In this document: piece after piece, positions 1-11,745 of the stretch
Position numbering within the stretch: the stretch's first letter is position 1
Layout of the letters: every line of letters starts with the position of its first letter
Program-made: the position numbers and the translations under genes
DNA from: Sthenelais limicola
Lineage: Eukaryota > Annelida > Polychaeta > Phyllodocida > Sigalionidae
NCBI GenBank assembly: GCA_942159475.1
Contig: OW804094.1
Span: 21,371,067 to 21,435,066 of the forward strand
Reading direction: 5' to 3'
Length of the DNA stretch: 64,000 nucleotides
Notes under the pieces: model-generated
Told to the model about the DNA's origin: nothing
Database searches by the model: none
What the model saw: the letters and a program-made list of their open reading frames with translations, nothing else

Positions 1-700
1 GTTGATGTAAATACTGATAGATATGTGTCATAAAATGTTGTTAAACTTATAGTATGCTACAGGTTATCTTGATTATTATGTAATCAATAAAGTTAATCGT
101 TATACATGTAAATACCTTGATTGCAGTTAAGACATATCACATTGTGAAAATCTGCCAAATAAAAATGTTTAAAAAAAACAGTTCCAAATTTTAAATCCCA
201 AACCCCACCCCACCACCAAACCCCGCAAAGAAGATTTAATTTACAGTATCTGACAATAAGTGTGACTTAATAATTGAGCATCCTTTACATGTAACCGAAG
301 TCAGTCAGTGTTTTCCTTGGAAATACAAATGTGTAAATTATACTGACACCAGGTGTTGTTTCCTTTGGAAATGCACAAAAATGAATGTAAAGTGTTAACT
401 GATTTTGTTCCGATCATTTCTGAGGTCTTAAGATAGAGGGAGCCTGTAATCTGACTTACACAAATATTGGTTCCCTCTGGTGTGAGCATCTTTTTTTTCA
501 AAGATTTTGATGTTTTTCACATGGCCCAGGGGTATGGTGTATTAATACAAGCTTTACAGCTAAATATATCTTCGAATTTCTAACAGTAATAGATGAAATA
601 TATCCAATACGGATATGTCAGATATTTGTGTTCTGGCATAAGATAACTGAGTATCACTGACTTATGGTATAATAATGTTTCAGCTGAATGAAATTATTTA
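1..700. other. Non-coding flank, nothing recognised
   Basis: AT-rich sequence before the minisatellite. A short C-rich patch (about 195-228) is visible. I see no splice-bounded coding exon, no RNA gene and no transposon ends here; short open frames look like chance. Confidence 0.5.
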
Positions 701-712
701 AATACAACTATT

Positions 713-1705
713 TTGATTGTCTCAATAGGGGGATTTGCATGTGTTACAGTGATTGTCTTAATAGGGGGATTTGCATGTGTTACAGTGATTGTCTCAATAG
801 GGAGATTTGCATGTGTTACAGTGATTGCCTTAATAGGGGGATTTGCATGTGTTACAGTGATTGTCTTAATAGGGGGATTTGCATGTGTTACAGTGATTGC
901 CTTAATAGGGGGATTTGCATGTGTTACAGTGATTGTCTTAATAGGGGGATTTGCATGTGTTACAGTGATTGCCTAATAGGGGGATTTGCATGTGTTACAG
1001 TGATTGTCTTAATAGGGGGATTTGCATGTGTTACAGTGATTGCCTTAATAGGGGGATTTGCATGTGTTACAGTGATTGTCTTAATAGGGGGATTTGTATG
1101 TGTTACAGTAATTGCCTTAATAGGGGGATTTGCATGTGTCACAGTGGTTGCCTTAATAGGGGGATTTGCATGTGTTACAGTGATTGTCTTAATAGGGGGA
1201 TTTGCATGTGTTACAGTGATTGTCTTAATAGGGGGATTTGCATGTATTACAGTGATTGTCTTAATAGGGGATTTTGCATGTGTTACAGTCATTGCCTTAA
1301 TAGGGGGATTTGCATGTGTCACAGTGATTGCCTTAATAGGGGGATTTGCATGTGTTGCAGTGATTGTCTTAATAGGGGGATTTTGCATGTGTTACAGTGA
1401 TTGTCTCAATAGGGGGATTTGCATGTGTTACAGTGATTGTCTTAATAGGGGGATTTGCATGTGTCACAGTGGTTGCCTTAATAGGGGGATTTGCATGTGT
1501 AACAGTGATTGTCTTAATAGGGGGATTTGCATGTGTTACAGTGATTGTCTCAATAGGGGGATTTGCATGTGTTACAGTAATTGCCTTAATAGGGGGATTT
1601 GCATGTGTCACAGTGGTTGCCTTAATAGGGGATTTTGCATGTGTTACAGTGATTGCCTTAATAGGGGATTTTGCATGTGTCAAGGTGCATTGTGTGACAG
1701 TGATT
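713..1705. repeat. 36-bp minisatellite, about 27 units
   Basis: Tandem array of a 36-bp unit that reads roughly TGATTGTCTTAATAGGGG, then GATTTGCATGTGTTACAG. One unit near 970 is 35 bp. Variants are mostly GTCTTAAT, GCCTTAAT or GTCTCAAT, and four units have GGGGATTTTGCAT. Because 36 is a multiple of three and the unit lacks stops in several frames, long apparent ORFs appear on both strands; they encode only 12-residue repeats and are not credible proteins. Most units keep ATTTGCAT, the complement of the POU octamer ATGCAAAT. Confidence 0.95.
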
Positions 1706-1722
1706 GCTGGGAATAGATTCAC

Positions 1723-2830
1723 TTCAGGTATTCACTTCAGGTATTTAGTATCATTTTCTTTGAAAATTGAAAAAATGTTTGTGTTATGGAAACATGTATA
1801 ACACGTAGATCTATATATTGACATTGGACAAGTGCTTCATGTTATGTCTATCGCAACATACTCATAATCAGGAGATCTCTCGACTTCCACAACCCGCTAT
1901 CTGACACCTCTGTGATAGAAGCAGAAAATTAATGTGATGTGCTTCAGGAAAATTAGTCATAAGTCGCAAAACTGATATTTTCAAAGTATTTTATTCACAA
2001 GATCTCTTTATACGAATGTTCTCATTTTGGGGGTTATTTAATGCTCTGAGTCGGATGAATATGTGTACCAAATTTCAGGACCGTGTATTAAATATATCCA
2101 TACATTTCTAAGCTCATCTTATAGAGTATAATTATTCAGCTACATCACTAGTAATTGTCCACCCAGAAATATTGCAAACTTATTTTTCAAAATCAAAAAT
2201 ATCAAACTTAAAATATAGAAATATTTGTTAGATGTACTACTGTTTACTATCATTGTAATCCGCCTGATCTCATCTTTTCAAATATGATGATATCTCAAAA
2301 TCCATTTTTTGCGACTTGTCACTCATTTTCCTAAAACACATCACAAATGGTAAAGTTATAGGTGCAGGCCTCGTGTCATAGCAAATGGCCATTCAATCAT
2401 TGAGATAAGTATATGTATAATGTCCTGCTGTCTCATGTTCAAATAGATAAGATTCAATCAAATGAAGGTATTATTTTCCCAGCTATTTTACATAGGTTAC
2501 TTACAAAGAAAAGCCAAATATACCACCACAAGTCAGAAGTCAGAAAAAGCTTTTTTTTAAAGAAAACTAGGAAACCAAAAGTTCCCAATTATCCGGAAAA
2601 TAACGTTCACAGAATTTGTCCCCGGTAATTTAAAATATTCCAGCAAATGTTTCTGACCTTCAGGCCTCGCTATGAGTGTGAAACTTGGAAACTGACACTC
2701 TGAAAGCTTGTTAAGTACTGTATGCACCGTACAGTACCGTAGCAGTACGCAGCCACAAGTACGTTATAAATGTATACATATTGTATGCTTACATAACTAT
2801 TGTTTGGAGATGGCCTTTGAACCTGACAAC
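1723..2830. other. Non-coding stretch upstream of regucalcin 1
   Basis: AT-rich sequence between the minisatellite and the first regucalcin promoter. No conserved exon, RNA gene or transposon end was recognised. Confidence 0.4.
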
Positions 2831-2837
2831 ACGAGCT

Positions 2838-2846
2838 TATATATAA
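2838..2846 (+). promoter_or_regulatory. Probable TATA box of regucalcin 1
   Basis: TATATATAA lies about 26 bases upstream of GGGGACTGCAAGT, the start of a leader exon that is conserved between the two regucalcin copies. The spacing fits a core promoter. Inference from sequence only; copy 2 has a weaker TATAT at 19270-19274. Confidence 0.45.
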
Positions 2847-2859
2847 TGTTCACAGCTGA

Positions 2860-2906
2860 AGGCGGGGACTGCAAGTCATAAGGCTGAAGTGATTTGAAAC
2901 AAAAAG
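2860..2906 (+). other. Untranslated first exon of regucalcin 1
   Basis: The stretch GGGGACTGCAAGT...ACAAAAAG ends at a donor (GTAAGAAT at 2907) and is closely matched by 19288-19333 upstream of the second copy. Similarity continues into the intron (GTGACTTGTC, CAGGAATGATAT). The next exon begins at 4818 with a short GGTAAA leader before the ATG. The exact transcription start is not visible. Confidence 0.6.
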
Positions 2907-4108
2907 GTAAGAATAATCACAAGTACATTTTTGTGACTTGTCGTTCCAACAGGAATGATATTTTAGGCTTTAATGGCAGTACATGGACGATAATCCAAGG
3001 ACAACACTCATAGATATTGACCCAAGCACCGGCTGTAGGGTAGAAATGGGTCAGCTACCTAACACAGGTTATATATCTAAAGGTTCATTCCCACTAGCAC
3101 GACCGGCCGGCCGTTGTAATGTGAATGGGCCTTAATGCAGCAGTATTTCATTTTATTGTCATATTTATTCAATTATGTTCATGAAGATATAGTTACCACC
3201 CCGGCTCCGACATGTCTAAAGCTCCGGAATTAATTAAATCTTATAAACCAAGTTATCAATATTGTCCGTAACACCCACTTCTACACTCTATGAGTGGCTA
3301 GAGCTCGGGAATCAACAACTCTTTCTACTTCTATTGAAATAATGTTGCTGCCAATTGACGCCACTCCTGGGCCAATTGAAAGCCCATAACAAGGGCATTG
3401 TGAACCCAGGTAAAATGAAATATTTGTTTTAACAAGCGGCTTCGCCACTTGAGAGAGATGGTGGGGGGGGGGGGGGGAGAGATAAAGAAATGACACAGAG
3501 AGAGGGGGAGAGTTGGAGATAGAGGTTAGACAGTAAACAGACAAATAATAATTTTTTTACCCTTCCTCCCCTTTCGTCCCCCTCCCTTTCCCCCTCTCCG
3601 ACTTACTGCTATACACCCCCTTCCTCTTCTTCCACCCCCGGGCCTACTCTTCCTCCACCTCCCCACTATAGGCCTACCTATTACATAAAGAGTCAGGGGG
3701 TTTTCCTTGCTCTCTGGTGCATTTTAAGCACTTTTGGGGGGTTAAATGTTGTCTAGATGACAATATAAACTTCTTACTTTGATTCGCATGAAACATAGGA
3801 AAAAATAAAAAAATATTTATGAATTCATTGGGATGTATTGCCTAGCCTTGGCCCATGCGTAAATCTGGGTCGTTTTATAAGAGGGTCTTAAGAGGGTCAT
3901 ATAAAAACAAACAAACATGGAAATGGAGTGGTAAAGGAATTCGAAATAGTAACACATCTAAAAGATGGCTTTAGAAGATGGCTCATAGTTAAATGGTCTC
4001 TGAACGTACACCAAATGATAAGCTTGCACTTGCATCAATGTGTACACAGAGTGACAGGCGTGCAGTTACCACACTTTGGCTTGACCTACATGTATAGTGC
4101 ATATATAT

Positions 4109-4390
4109 GTGTCTGATCGTCAGAAAATGCAAAATCACCAGGGCAACACATTAAATATAATCTGTTAAGTCATTTAATTTTGAAAAACTAGGTATATCTG
4201 AGTAGGCCTATATTTGGCATTGAGTTGATTTTAAGAATCTGCTTGGTAGGGCTGAACTGTATTTTGAACCTCATTTTAGTCTTAAATGTATGTTATTTGA
4301 GAGGATTGGTAAAGGCCAATTGCACATTTACTGACCATCCGACCCATATGTGTGTGCCAGATCTTCAGAAAATGTACAATCGGCAGCTCT
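4109..4390 (-). mobile_element. GGGTCAG-type MITE, diverged copy plus partial copy
   Basis: A decayed member (4109-4345) of the short inverted-repeat family found many times later in the window, in intron 1 of regucalcin 1. Its body is in the opposite orientation to most copies and its right end reads CCGACCC. Directly after it, 4355-4390 repeats only the left terminus and then loses similarity, suggesting a second, truncated copy. Older than the 42-64 kb copies, judging by divergence. Confidence 0.65.
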
Positions 4391-4823
4391 CTCTATATTT
4401 GCACTGTTTAAAGCTATATGAATATGAACTATGAATCTATCTAGCCTGTAATGCTAAGGTACCACTGGATTATTGCCTATTGGCTTTGACTAGCCACTTT
4501 ATATACTTGTGATTATGTCTCTTATCTACTTATATATTACCTATCTATGTTTATACACGTAGATTCTCTAGTCTAGATCATGTTCCAAATTCGAGAGTAT
4601 TTTGAAGACCTGTATAATATATATTACAGATAAAAGTCTTTTTCCATTTTTTACATTCAACCTCTAGTCTGCACTTATATTTACCTTTGTAAATATCTCA
4701 TGGAAAGAAATCTATTATCATGATTTGATTATTAAACTCCTACGAGGTCAAATAAATTTCAAACGCAAAATGATTCAAATAAATCTTGAATTCCTGACCA
4801 ACTAACTATTTTTACAGGGTAAA

Positions 4824-7800
4824 ATGTCTGTATCGGTGGTCATTAAGAATGCGGCCAAGACAACAGGAGAGGGGCCTCACTGGGACGAGAGAAACAACTG
4901 TCTGCTCCATGTGGATATAGAAAGCGGAGATGTACATAAATGGGATGCTGCCACTGATAAGGACACCATGCTGCACTTGGGTAACTATAGCCTGAGTCGC
5001 CCACAAGTTAGGCCCTGCCACAGCTCATATAATCATTATGTTTACATACATCCCCCCAATTCAATCCTGGTATCTTTTTATGCTTATTTGGTTGCCATGA
5101 TTACATCAGTAATTAATTTTGTTTTAAAGAATTAAATCTCTTAGCTCTGTTTAGCTCTAATATTTTAAGTATGCCAATTCTAACTAACAAAATCGGGATT
5201 AAAAGTCATTATTTGTATAAGTGTCCATGCCATGGACCTTATTTAGTCATATTATTTGTATACTCCTTGGCATTTAATAAAAGGAGTTGTTGGGGCCCTA
5301 CTAAAACTGAAGTATATTTGTTGGTGTAGCTGATATAAGAAATATGGACAGATCTATTTCAGTGCTTATTTGTTTTATGTCTGCATGTGAGTTAAATGAT
5401 TAACAATAAACAGCTAGATGAGAACCTCTGTGCATAGTTACCCTGAATAGAGCCAAGACTCTACACCCTGTCCAGCCTCTGAAGAACCGAAACCCCCATG
5501 CTAGCCTGTACCAGTACTCTTTTAAGTCTCGGTTCTAGAGAGGCTGGACAGAGTGTACAGGTGCTATTGAATTGAATTGAAAAATACTTTATTTGTCAAA
5601 GGTTATACATATATGTGAGGTAGACTAATAGGTGACCAGGCTTCCGGATAAAATCCAGATCTTCCAGCTGTTACCTTTAAAGAAAAGGTTGCTACACTAT
5701 GAGAGTAACTGTCTAATAAATACACAATATGATATAATAAGACATAAAACAAGTAAGAAGTAAGAATGTCATTATTATCATCATTCATGATTACAAAATA
5801 TAACATCCTGAGTCTAGTAGACGTAGCACCGTCATTAGATTAAAAATATTCATAATATGAAGTATTCATGGTTCAGCTCTAACTTTTCAATTATATTAAT
5901 AGAACATCGATACCATGCAACATCACATGCCAAAATTTGTAGTGTTCGACAGATGTTAACTCATTGTAGCATTAATATTATTAACTGACAAGCATGTTAA
6001 TCACAACCATATTGTTACAGATAAATCAGTGGGTTTTATTGTCCCTAAAAAATCTGGAGGCTACCTAATTGGACATGGACAAACTATTTCTGAGCTGGAC
6101 ATGGAAACTGGTAAAATCAAGGTGCTGCATAAAGTAGATGATGGCTTACAGACCAGGTTCAACGATGGTAAATGTGATCCTCGAGGCAGGCTCTGGGCTG
6201 GTAAGTATTATTCATTGTGATCAAATAATTTGAGGATTTATTTGGTTCATCAGCACTAGGTTTGCTTCTCTTTTCAGGCCAATGATATTACAACCCATAA
6301 CCAGGAGATGAACTTGTAATTAGATACCTGTCTGGCCATAATGAAATGCCAAGCAAAACAAAGATGTTCCCTGAATAAAAGAATCAACCGTATTTTTGGT
6401 AGCCATTTGCTTGCTTTGCACCTCATTCCATTGTTCTAATGAGAGTTCCTTTTCGTTATATCTGGTCAATAGTCATTATGGTAAGACTTGCTCAAAGCAT
6501 CCCTTACCATTTGAGTTATTTTAACAGCGGAATTCAATGTCGCTATACTATAAAAAAAATGATACCTACAGGAGCATCTTAATTGTAATTGTATCATTAA
6601 TAAAAACGTTGAACTTTTATTTATCATTACAAATAGAATAAAACTTATAATGAAACTTCTACTCAGGAACTATGGCTCTGGATCCATTTCATCACACACT
6701 TGGTTCTTTGTACTGTATGGACACGGATGGCTCCTTCCAGAAATTTATCTCCAACATTGGTATATCAAACGGCTTGGCCTGGTCCTCTGACCATAAGACT
6801 ATGTACTACATTGACTCTATGCCCAGGAAGGTTTATGCCTTTGACTACGATATTGAAACTGGCATCGCATGTAAGTTGGTGCTGCAAAACAAAAGTTGCA
6901 TTCCAAGCGTATTGAACAAAACTTATTTACTTCACATTGTGTTCCAATTGTTATACTGTCAATGTTAAAACAGAGGAATATTTATCATGATAATATTCAG
7001 ATGTGTTCTCTCTCCCCCTTGGAGGCTAATCTTGACATTTCCTATCTAATCCTATTTGTATGGCTCCCTTAACATACGTTTGACCTGCTGTATAATTTTA
7101 GCCAACCAGCGTGTGGCCATCCACTTTGATGAGAAATCAATAGAAGAGCGTGGTTTCCCAGATGGCATGAGCATCGATACAGATGACAACTTGTGGGTTG
7201 CCTGTTATTCTGGTGGAAAAATTATCAAATTCAACCCAAAATCAGGTGAGAGCAGTAGCTTGATTGCATGATCTAACCAGAGATCTTTAATTCTGTACCA
7301 AAAATATTATTGGCAAAAGTGTTCTACCTATTTTTCCTGAAAAACAGTAAAATATTTAATTTGAAAACAAATTTGAAATTCTATTACTAACAGCAATCTA
7401 ATTTTGACTAGCAATAACAGATGATTTCTTTTGTTGCCAATTCATTTTCTGTCTGACTAAAACATTATGGGTTGAAATGTCCGACTATACTCACCTCTCA
7501 AGACCATAGTAAAGCATTGTGAAAAGACCGGAATTTTCAACTCATAATATATCACCATATATCTTATCATTCCATTATTCTCCCATTATTAACTAGGATA
7601 TCACCATGTCTGTTAACCATAAGATGATAAACAGATCTAGAACTTTTTTATATATTGATAAACATAACAATAAAACGGTAACTGGTAAACTCTCCTTGTA
7701 TAACTATAAATTTATTGTTTGACTACCTTGCATTAGAACTCTGAACCTTTTCAATTTTATTGGACAAATTATCTCAGGGTGCAACAAAAAACACCCCTGG

Positions 7801-8368
7801 GGTGAAAGCACTACATATTGTTATCAATCTACCTGAATAAAAATATGTTAAAAAAGATAGTTTGATATATTCTTCATTGTATCATAAAGTACAAGTAGAG
7901 TACACAGGGGAGTAATGTCTGACTATTGTGAGTTCTTCAAGGATGACAGTTAGTTTGATCAACTCATCAAGTTTGATCAAGGTGTAAAATATAAGCCTTC
8001 TACACTGCACAATGTTGATATTTCTTGTAACATTTCTCATTTAGTATCCTAGTTTTTGTCAATGATGACCTGTAAATTGTTGAAGTCATTCCACAGAGAA
8101 TAATGACTACAAATAAAGCCAAATGTTGAATCTTTCTGCACTACATTTTAACATTTTATGTTTAGGGGAAGAACTACAAACCATCAATTTCCCTGCTAAG
8201 AGAATAACATCTTGCTGTTTTGGTGGACCTAACTTTGATGAATTGTATGTCACATGTGCCGCATTTTGGATGGAAGGAGAAGAACAGGATGACCCCCATG
8301 ATGGATCTGTGTTCAAAGTTACAGGCTTGGGTGTAAAAGGCCTGCCTGCTCCCCTCTTTGATGCCTAG
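4824..8368 (+). CDS. RGN: Regucalcin / SMP-30, copy 1
   Basis: Five coding exons: 4824-4980, 6021-6200, 6667-6870, 7102-7245 and 8166-8368, all joined in phase 1 with GT/AG sites, giving 295 residues (human regucalcin has 299). The family is a six-bladed beta-propeller: a cytosolic calcium-binding protein with gluconolactonase activity, used in ascorbate synthesis where that pathway exists. Residues matching the known metal and active-site ligands are present: Glu16 in GEGPHWDE, Asn100 in RFNDGKCD, Asn147 in ISNGLAW and Asp201 in FPDGMSID. The C-terminus keeps the family signature TSCCFGG and ends VTGLGVKGLPAPLFDA. The start has a clean ATG after the GGTAAA leader. AATAAA lies at 8454-8459. 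A paralogue with identical exon phases begins at 20663. Family assignment is firm; enzymatic role is by homology. Confidence 0.95.
5462..5560. repeat. Foldback repeat in regucalcin 1 intron
   Basis: Two arms of about 30 bases pair imperfectly. The left arm contains CTGTCCAGCCTCT then AGAACCG; the right contains CGGTTCTAGAGAGGCTGGACAG in complement order. It is probably a short non-autonomous DNA element. No target duplication was resolved. Confidence 0.5.
5566..5615 (-). mobile_element. Non-LTR retrotransposon 3' end, fragment
   Basis: ATTGAATTGAATTG followed by AAATACTTTATTTGTC. In complement this is an AATAAAG signal followed by a short tandem AATTC-like tail, typical of the 3' ends of CR1/L2-like elements. 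Similar tails occur near 36180-36225, 37690, 51275-51300 and 54400. Only the tail is visible. Confidence 0.35.
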
Positions 8369-8453
8369 AACCCCCCAGTAGCACTGGTAGGGTTAATATG
8401 ATGCAAATATTGCCATTTAGTCAAATTACTTCTGCCACAAATTGAAAAGAACA

Positions 8454-8459
8454 AATAAA
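8454..8459 (+). terminator. Polyadenylation signal, regucalcin 1
   Basis: AATAAA 86 bases after the stop codon of regucalcin 1. Confidence 0.7.
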
Positions 8460-8850
8460 GCTTTGCATTTTGATAAGTTTGTATTCCATTGTCTTTATAT
8501 TCATGCAACTCTGTGACTATAGTGGACTGTGACTGGCCAACATCCAACAGCACATGGCAGCCGCTCTGGGAGGCAAAACAGTTCCCTTTCTATTATAAAT
8601 GTATTTTAATTTTATTTTTATTTTCAAATAATTATTGAATAGCCTACATTATTTGGATACTATAGGACGAGGGTACACTATGCCCATGCAGGTATACCTA
8701 TCTTATTCCAGACCGATATTCGTCTGGAAATACTGGTCACAATCTTTCTCCACTTCACAATCTTTCTCCAGTTTTTTCTTTTGTCATCCTCGCTTTCTTT
8801 TCCAATAATTGTGCGTGCCCTGTTGGATAGTCTTTGGCAAGTCCATGGGA
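8460..8850. other. Intergenic sequence, nothing recognised
   Basis: Sequence between the regucalcin 1 poly(A) signal and the 8.85-kb inverted-repeat element. No exon, RNA gene or repeat end was identified. Confidence 0.4.
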
Positions 8851-9622
8851 ATGTGATATAGGTAGGGTAAAGCGGGGTAATATGGGCATGTGGGGAATAT
8901 GGGCACCTTCAGATATTAGACCGAAATAAGCATTTCTGATGCTGGCACCTAATATCACCCTCTGCATCTACAGCTGCGTTTACCAAAATGTTGTTTCATC
9001 ATAGTTTAACAGTTGATTTAGTGTTACCATAAGGGCAATAATGTACCATAAGGGGTAATATGGGTATTATTGAGGGGTAATATGGGTATTACTAAGGGGT
9101 AATATCATCACATATGGGCATCACATACCATTCTAAACACTAATGTTTCTATATGCATATATAAAACATAAAAGAACTGTTTTACAATCACCACCACTGA
9201 CTAAACCACAAAATTAAGTATATAATAAAATGTATAAGCATTATATAGATAAGATAAATACCATTCTAAACACCAATGTTTCTATGTGCCCATAATTATT
9301 CCCCACCCAATGTGCCCATATTCCCCACACCTGCCCATATTCCCCAAACATGTCTTTTTTTGTTACTTTCAGCCTAGTAAAAATATCATCAAAATAGATA
9401 TGAAAAAAAGCTCAAATTCTCTTGAGAGGAGTGCATAGAGGAGATGAGACCTACCACATTGTGGAAATCTTCCTAATAAAGACGTTTTTTTAAAAAAAAT
9501 AGAAAGTGTGAAAACTGAAAAAACTAAAAGAAATTATAATATTTAAAGACTAGCTCACATCTGAAAAAAAAGGGTCCAAAACTATGCCCATAATTATTAC
9601 CCCGCTTTACCCTATATCAGTT
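8851..9622. mobile_element. Inverted-repeat DNA element with GGGTAAAGCGGGG ends
   Basis: The left end reads GATATAGG, then GGGTAAAGCGGGGTAAT and a TATGGGCAT stretch. The right end (about 9583-9617) is its complement: ATGCCCATAATTATTACC, then CCGCTTTACCCTATATC. Further inside, GGGGAATATGGGCA repeats on the left mirror TGCCCATATTCCCC repeats on the right, and GGGGTAATATGGGTATTA recurs in the middle. No transposase ORF is present, so this is a non-autonomous element of about 0.77 kb. The Gypsy element inserted about ten bases beyond its right end. Confidence 0.7.
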
Positions 9623-9627
9623 GAGCT

Positions 9628-9631
9628 TTAT
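9628..9631 (+). repeat. 4-bp target duplication, left copy (TTAT)
   Basis: TTAT directly precedes the 5' LTR and the same TTAT follows the 3' LTR at 18925-18928. Four to six bases is normal for Gypsy-type integrases. Confidence 0.85.
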
Positions 9632-10208
9632 TGTAAAGAACTCAAATCTTTAGGCCCAAGATCCGACCTATTTAGCCCTGATCATGGTCGGGGCATGCAC
9701 GCCACACATGGCCTGGCCAGGAGGGAGGGGGAGATGAGCCACTCAGAGCTCACCCCGCCTCCCCCAGCCCGACCTAATTACTGTATCCACTGCTCTGGGT
9801 TTATCAAGAGGGGGGAAGGGCTAAGAGGGAGGGGGGGGGGGGGCTGGCACGAGCCTTGGGATCTATGTGTAAGGGGTGGGAGGGGGAAGGCTGAGGAGAG
9901 GGATCCAACTTGCATGCACTCCATTTATGGTCTCTGCCTGGGGAGCAGAGGTCGGCGTGTGGGCAAGGAAGATCCTCTCTCCCTCAACCAATTAGAGGGA
10001 AGGGGAAGAGCCAGTGGAATATTTCCTGGGTTTGATTATATGAATAATTCATGATTTTGGAGTATAAATAAAGTGAAAGACTAGGACCTAGGTACTCGCT
10101 GAGTCACCACCGCCTAGGCCGAATCCAGACGAACTACAACCTCGGACTTCTTGTCTCACTTCTTCATCTTACTGAACCTATGGGCTAAAACCCTTAGACT
10201 TCTTTACA
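9632..10208 (+). repeat. 5' LTR
   Basis: 577 bp, TG...CA ends with a nine-base inverted terminus. It includes a 13-G run near 9831-9843, and TATAAATA at 10063-10070 overlapping AATAAA at 10067-10072, which can serve as TATA box and poly(A) signal. CTCGCTGAGTC downstream is a plausible initiation region. Differs from the 3' LTR at two bases (ATGTGTAAG versus ATGAGTAAG, and CTCGGACTTC versus CTCAGACTTC) and by seven G residues. Confidence 0.95.
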
Positions 10209-10566
10209 CTGGCGAACCACTAAGAGACTCAGTTGCTAAGTTGAGCAACAACCCAATCTTCTGACTGGAAGTGAGACATAGCCTAGGCGAGGCAAGATGA
10301 GCTGGAAGAGTAGGTGAGTGGAACTCTAAAACTCTGATTGAGCTTATAAATTGTACTTATGGGATGTATGGAGGGTGGATCTGGGCCACTGTATAGGGTT
10401 GGGAGAATGATCACACTCAAACACTCATAATACAAGGAGAGTGGGTGAGCAATGTTCGGGGTAAAAACTTTGCTAGGTTCTGGGTTCTGTTGGTTATAAC
10501 TCTGTACCTTGTGCCATCTAGTTTTCTTTTTTTTTTTCTTCTCTCTCTCTCATCAAAGTGTAAAAC
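10209..10566 (+). promoter_or_regulatory. LTR element leader with putative primer-binding site
   Basis: The sequence two bases after the 5' LTR starts TGGCGAACCAC, where the tRNA primer-binding site is expected (TGG complements the CCA end). I could not assign the tRNA by eye. The remaining 350 bases to the gag start contain no convincing gene and probably hold packaging signals. Confidence 0.5.
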
Positions 10567-11745
10567 ATGGCGGACATCAATTGGGATCTCAATGCCGCGG
10601 ACTTGGCCATGCTTGACGAGGGTCAAAGGAGGACCAGGTTTGCAGCTATCAAAGAGGTCAGAAGGCGCATGGAACACCATGGCGCCATGCTAGGAGTAAA
10701 TGATTGGTCCAATAAGGACACTTTGAGGGAGTGGCTAGATGGGATAAGCAGGGCAAAGGCCTATTGTGTAGCGAATGATACGCTCACTCTAGAGCTTTTG
10801 GGAACTCTTGCCAGCGGGCCTCTAGCGAGGTGCGTGGCAGGATTCCTGCAGGTACCGGCCAATAGGACATGGGATCTGGCGAGGGCTGAGATATTCCGCC
10901 TCTTCATGAATGAAGAGGAGGAACAGCAGCTGCGAGCAAGGCTCACCGACCTCTATCAGCTCCCATATGAGGATGCGAAGCAATACGGACGCAAGTTCCA
11001 GCTAGCGTCTCAGAGGGCTTACAGCGTGGATAACCTTGACCACGAGATAGTCCAAGAGACGTTGGTCAGGAATTTTGTGTTGGGACTCAGGGATGAGCAA
11101 ATACGTCATGACGTATTTGCTGCTCGCCCTGATACCCTGGCTGAGGCAATAAGACAAGCCTCAGCTGCTGCTCACACCTTCGCTCTGGCAGGGCAACCTA
11201 CCAGAGGGGAGAGGAAGGATGAACCAATGGAAATTGGGGCTATCCTCCCTAAGAGAATGGCCCCTTCTGGGCCAAATCCTACAGATGCTTCAGATTGGAA
11301 GCTAATAGCTGATTTGGAGTCAAAGGTGAATTACCTTACAAAATTGGTAGAGAGGATGGAGACGGGGAAACCATCCAACCCCACAGTGATCGTTCCCCAA
11401 TCAGGTGCAGCACCCCAGTACCCCTTTCAGACACCCATGTTGCCTATGTATCCCCCATATTTCAACACGTCCTATCCCCCACCCCCGATTGCCAGTTCTC
11501 AGGTAGTAAATCACCCAGGGAAAGGGAAGGGGAAGGGAAATGATAATCCAGGACCGGAAAAAAATAAGCAGGGAGGAGGGAAAAGGTTTAGGGGTAAAAA
11601 TGTCTGTTATGAGTGTGGGGAGGAGGGACACTTCGCAAGAGAATGTTCCCACCGCTATGCACATGTACAGGCTGCAGTGGTGGCGGCCATGCAGATGGCC
11701 TCTACCACTCAAAAGCCAGCCAAATATGTTAACCAGGGGGAATAG
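10567..11745 (+). CDS. gag: Gypsy Gag polyprotein
   Basis: 392 residues. The N-terminal and middle part (about residues 1-210) is helical and resembles the retrotransposon Gag capsid domain. It is followed by a proline-rich stretch (about 280-310), a lysine/glycine-rich segment and one CCHC zinc knuckle, CX2CX4HX4C, at residues 347-360 (CYECGEEGHFAREC). It forms the particle and binds genomic RNA. The start is an ATG in AACATGG context. The frame is intact. The stop TAG at 11743 sits next to a G run, and the pol frame lies at -1 relative to gag. Confidence 0.9.
   Translation: MADINWDLNAADLAMLDEGQRRTRFAAIKEVRRRMEHHGAMLGVNDWSNKDTLREWLDGISRAKAYCVANDTLTLELLGTLASGPLARCVAGFLQVPANRTWDLARAEIFRLFMNEEEEQQLRARLTDLYQLPYEDAKQYGRKFQLASQRAYSVDNLDHEIVQETLVRNFVLGLRDEQIRHDVFAARPDTLAEAIRQASAAAHTFALAGQPTRGERKDEPMEIGAILPKRMAPSGPNPTDASDWKLIADLESKVNYLTKLVERMETGKPSNPTVIVPQSGAAPQYPFQTPMLPMYPPYFNTSYPPPPIASSQVVNHPGKGKGKGNDNPGPEKNKQGGGKRFRGKNVCYECGEEGHFARECSHRYAHVQAAVVAAMQMASTTQKPAKYVNQGE

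Noticed and set aside
688..1801. Long open frames on both strands encoding repeats such as CMCYSDCLNRGI or GGFACVTVIVLI
   Set aside because: They are read-outs of a 36-bp minisatellite that lacks stops in several frames; open frames in at least three phases over the same bases cannot all be genes.
9584..10054. 156-codon frame inside the 5' LTR
   Set aside because: GC-rich LTR sequence with no family resemblance; the same bases in the 3' LTR give a shorter frame because a G run differs in length.
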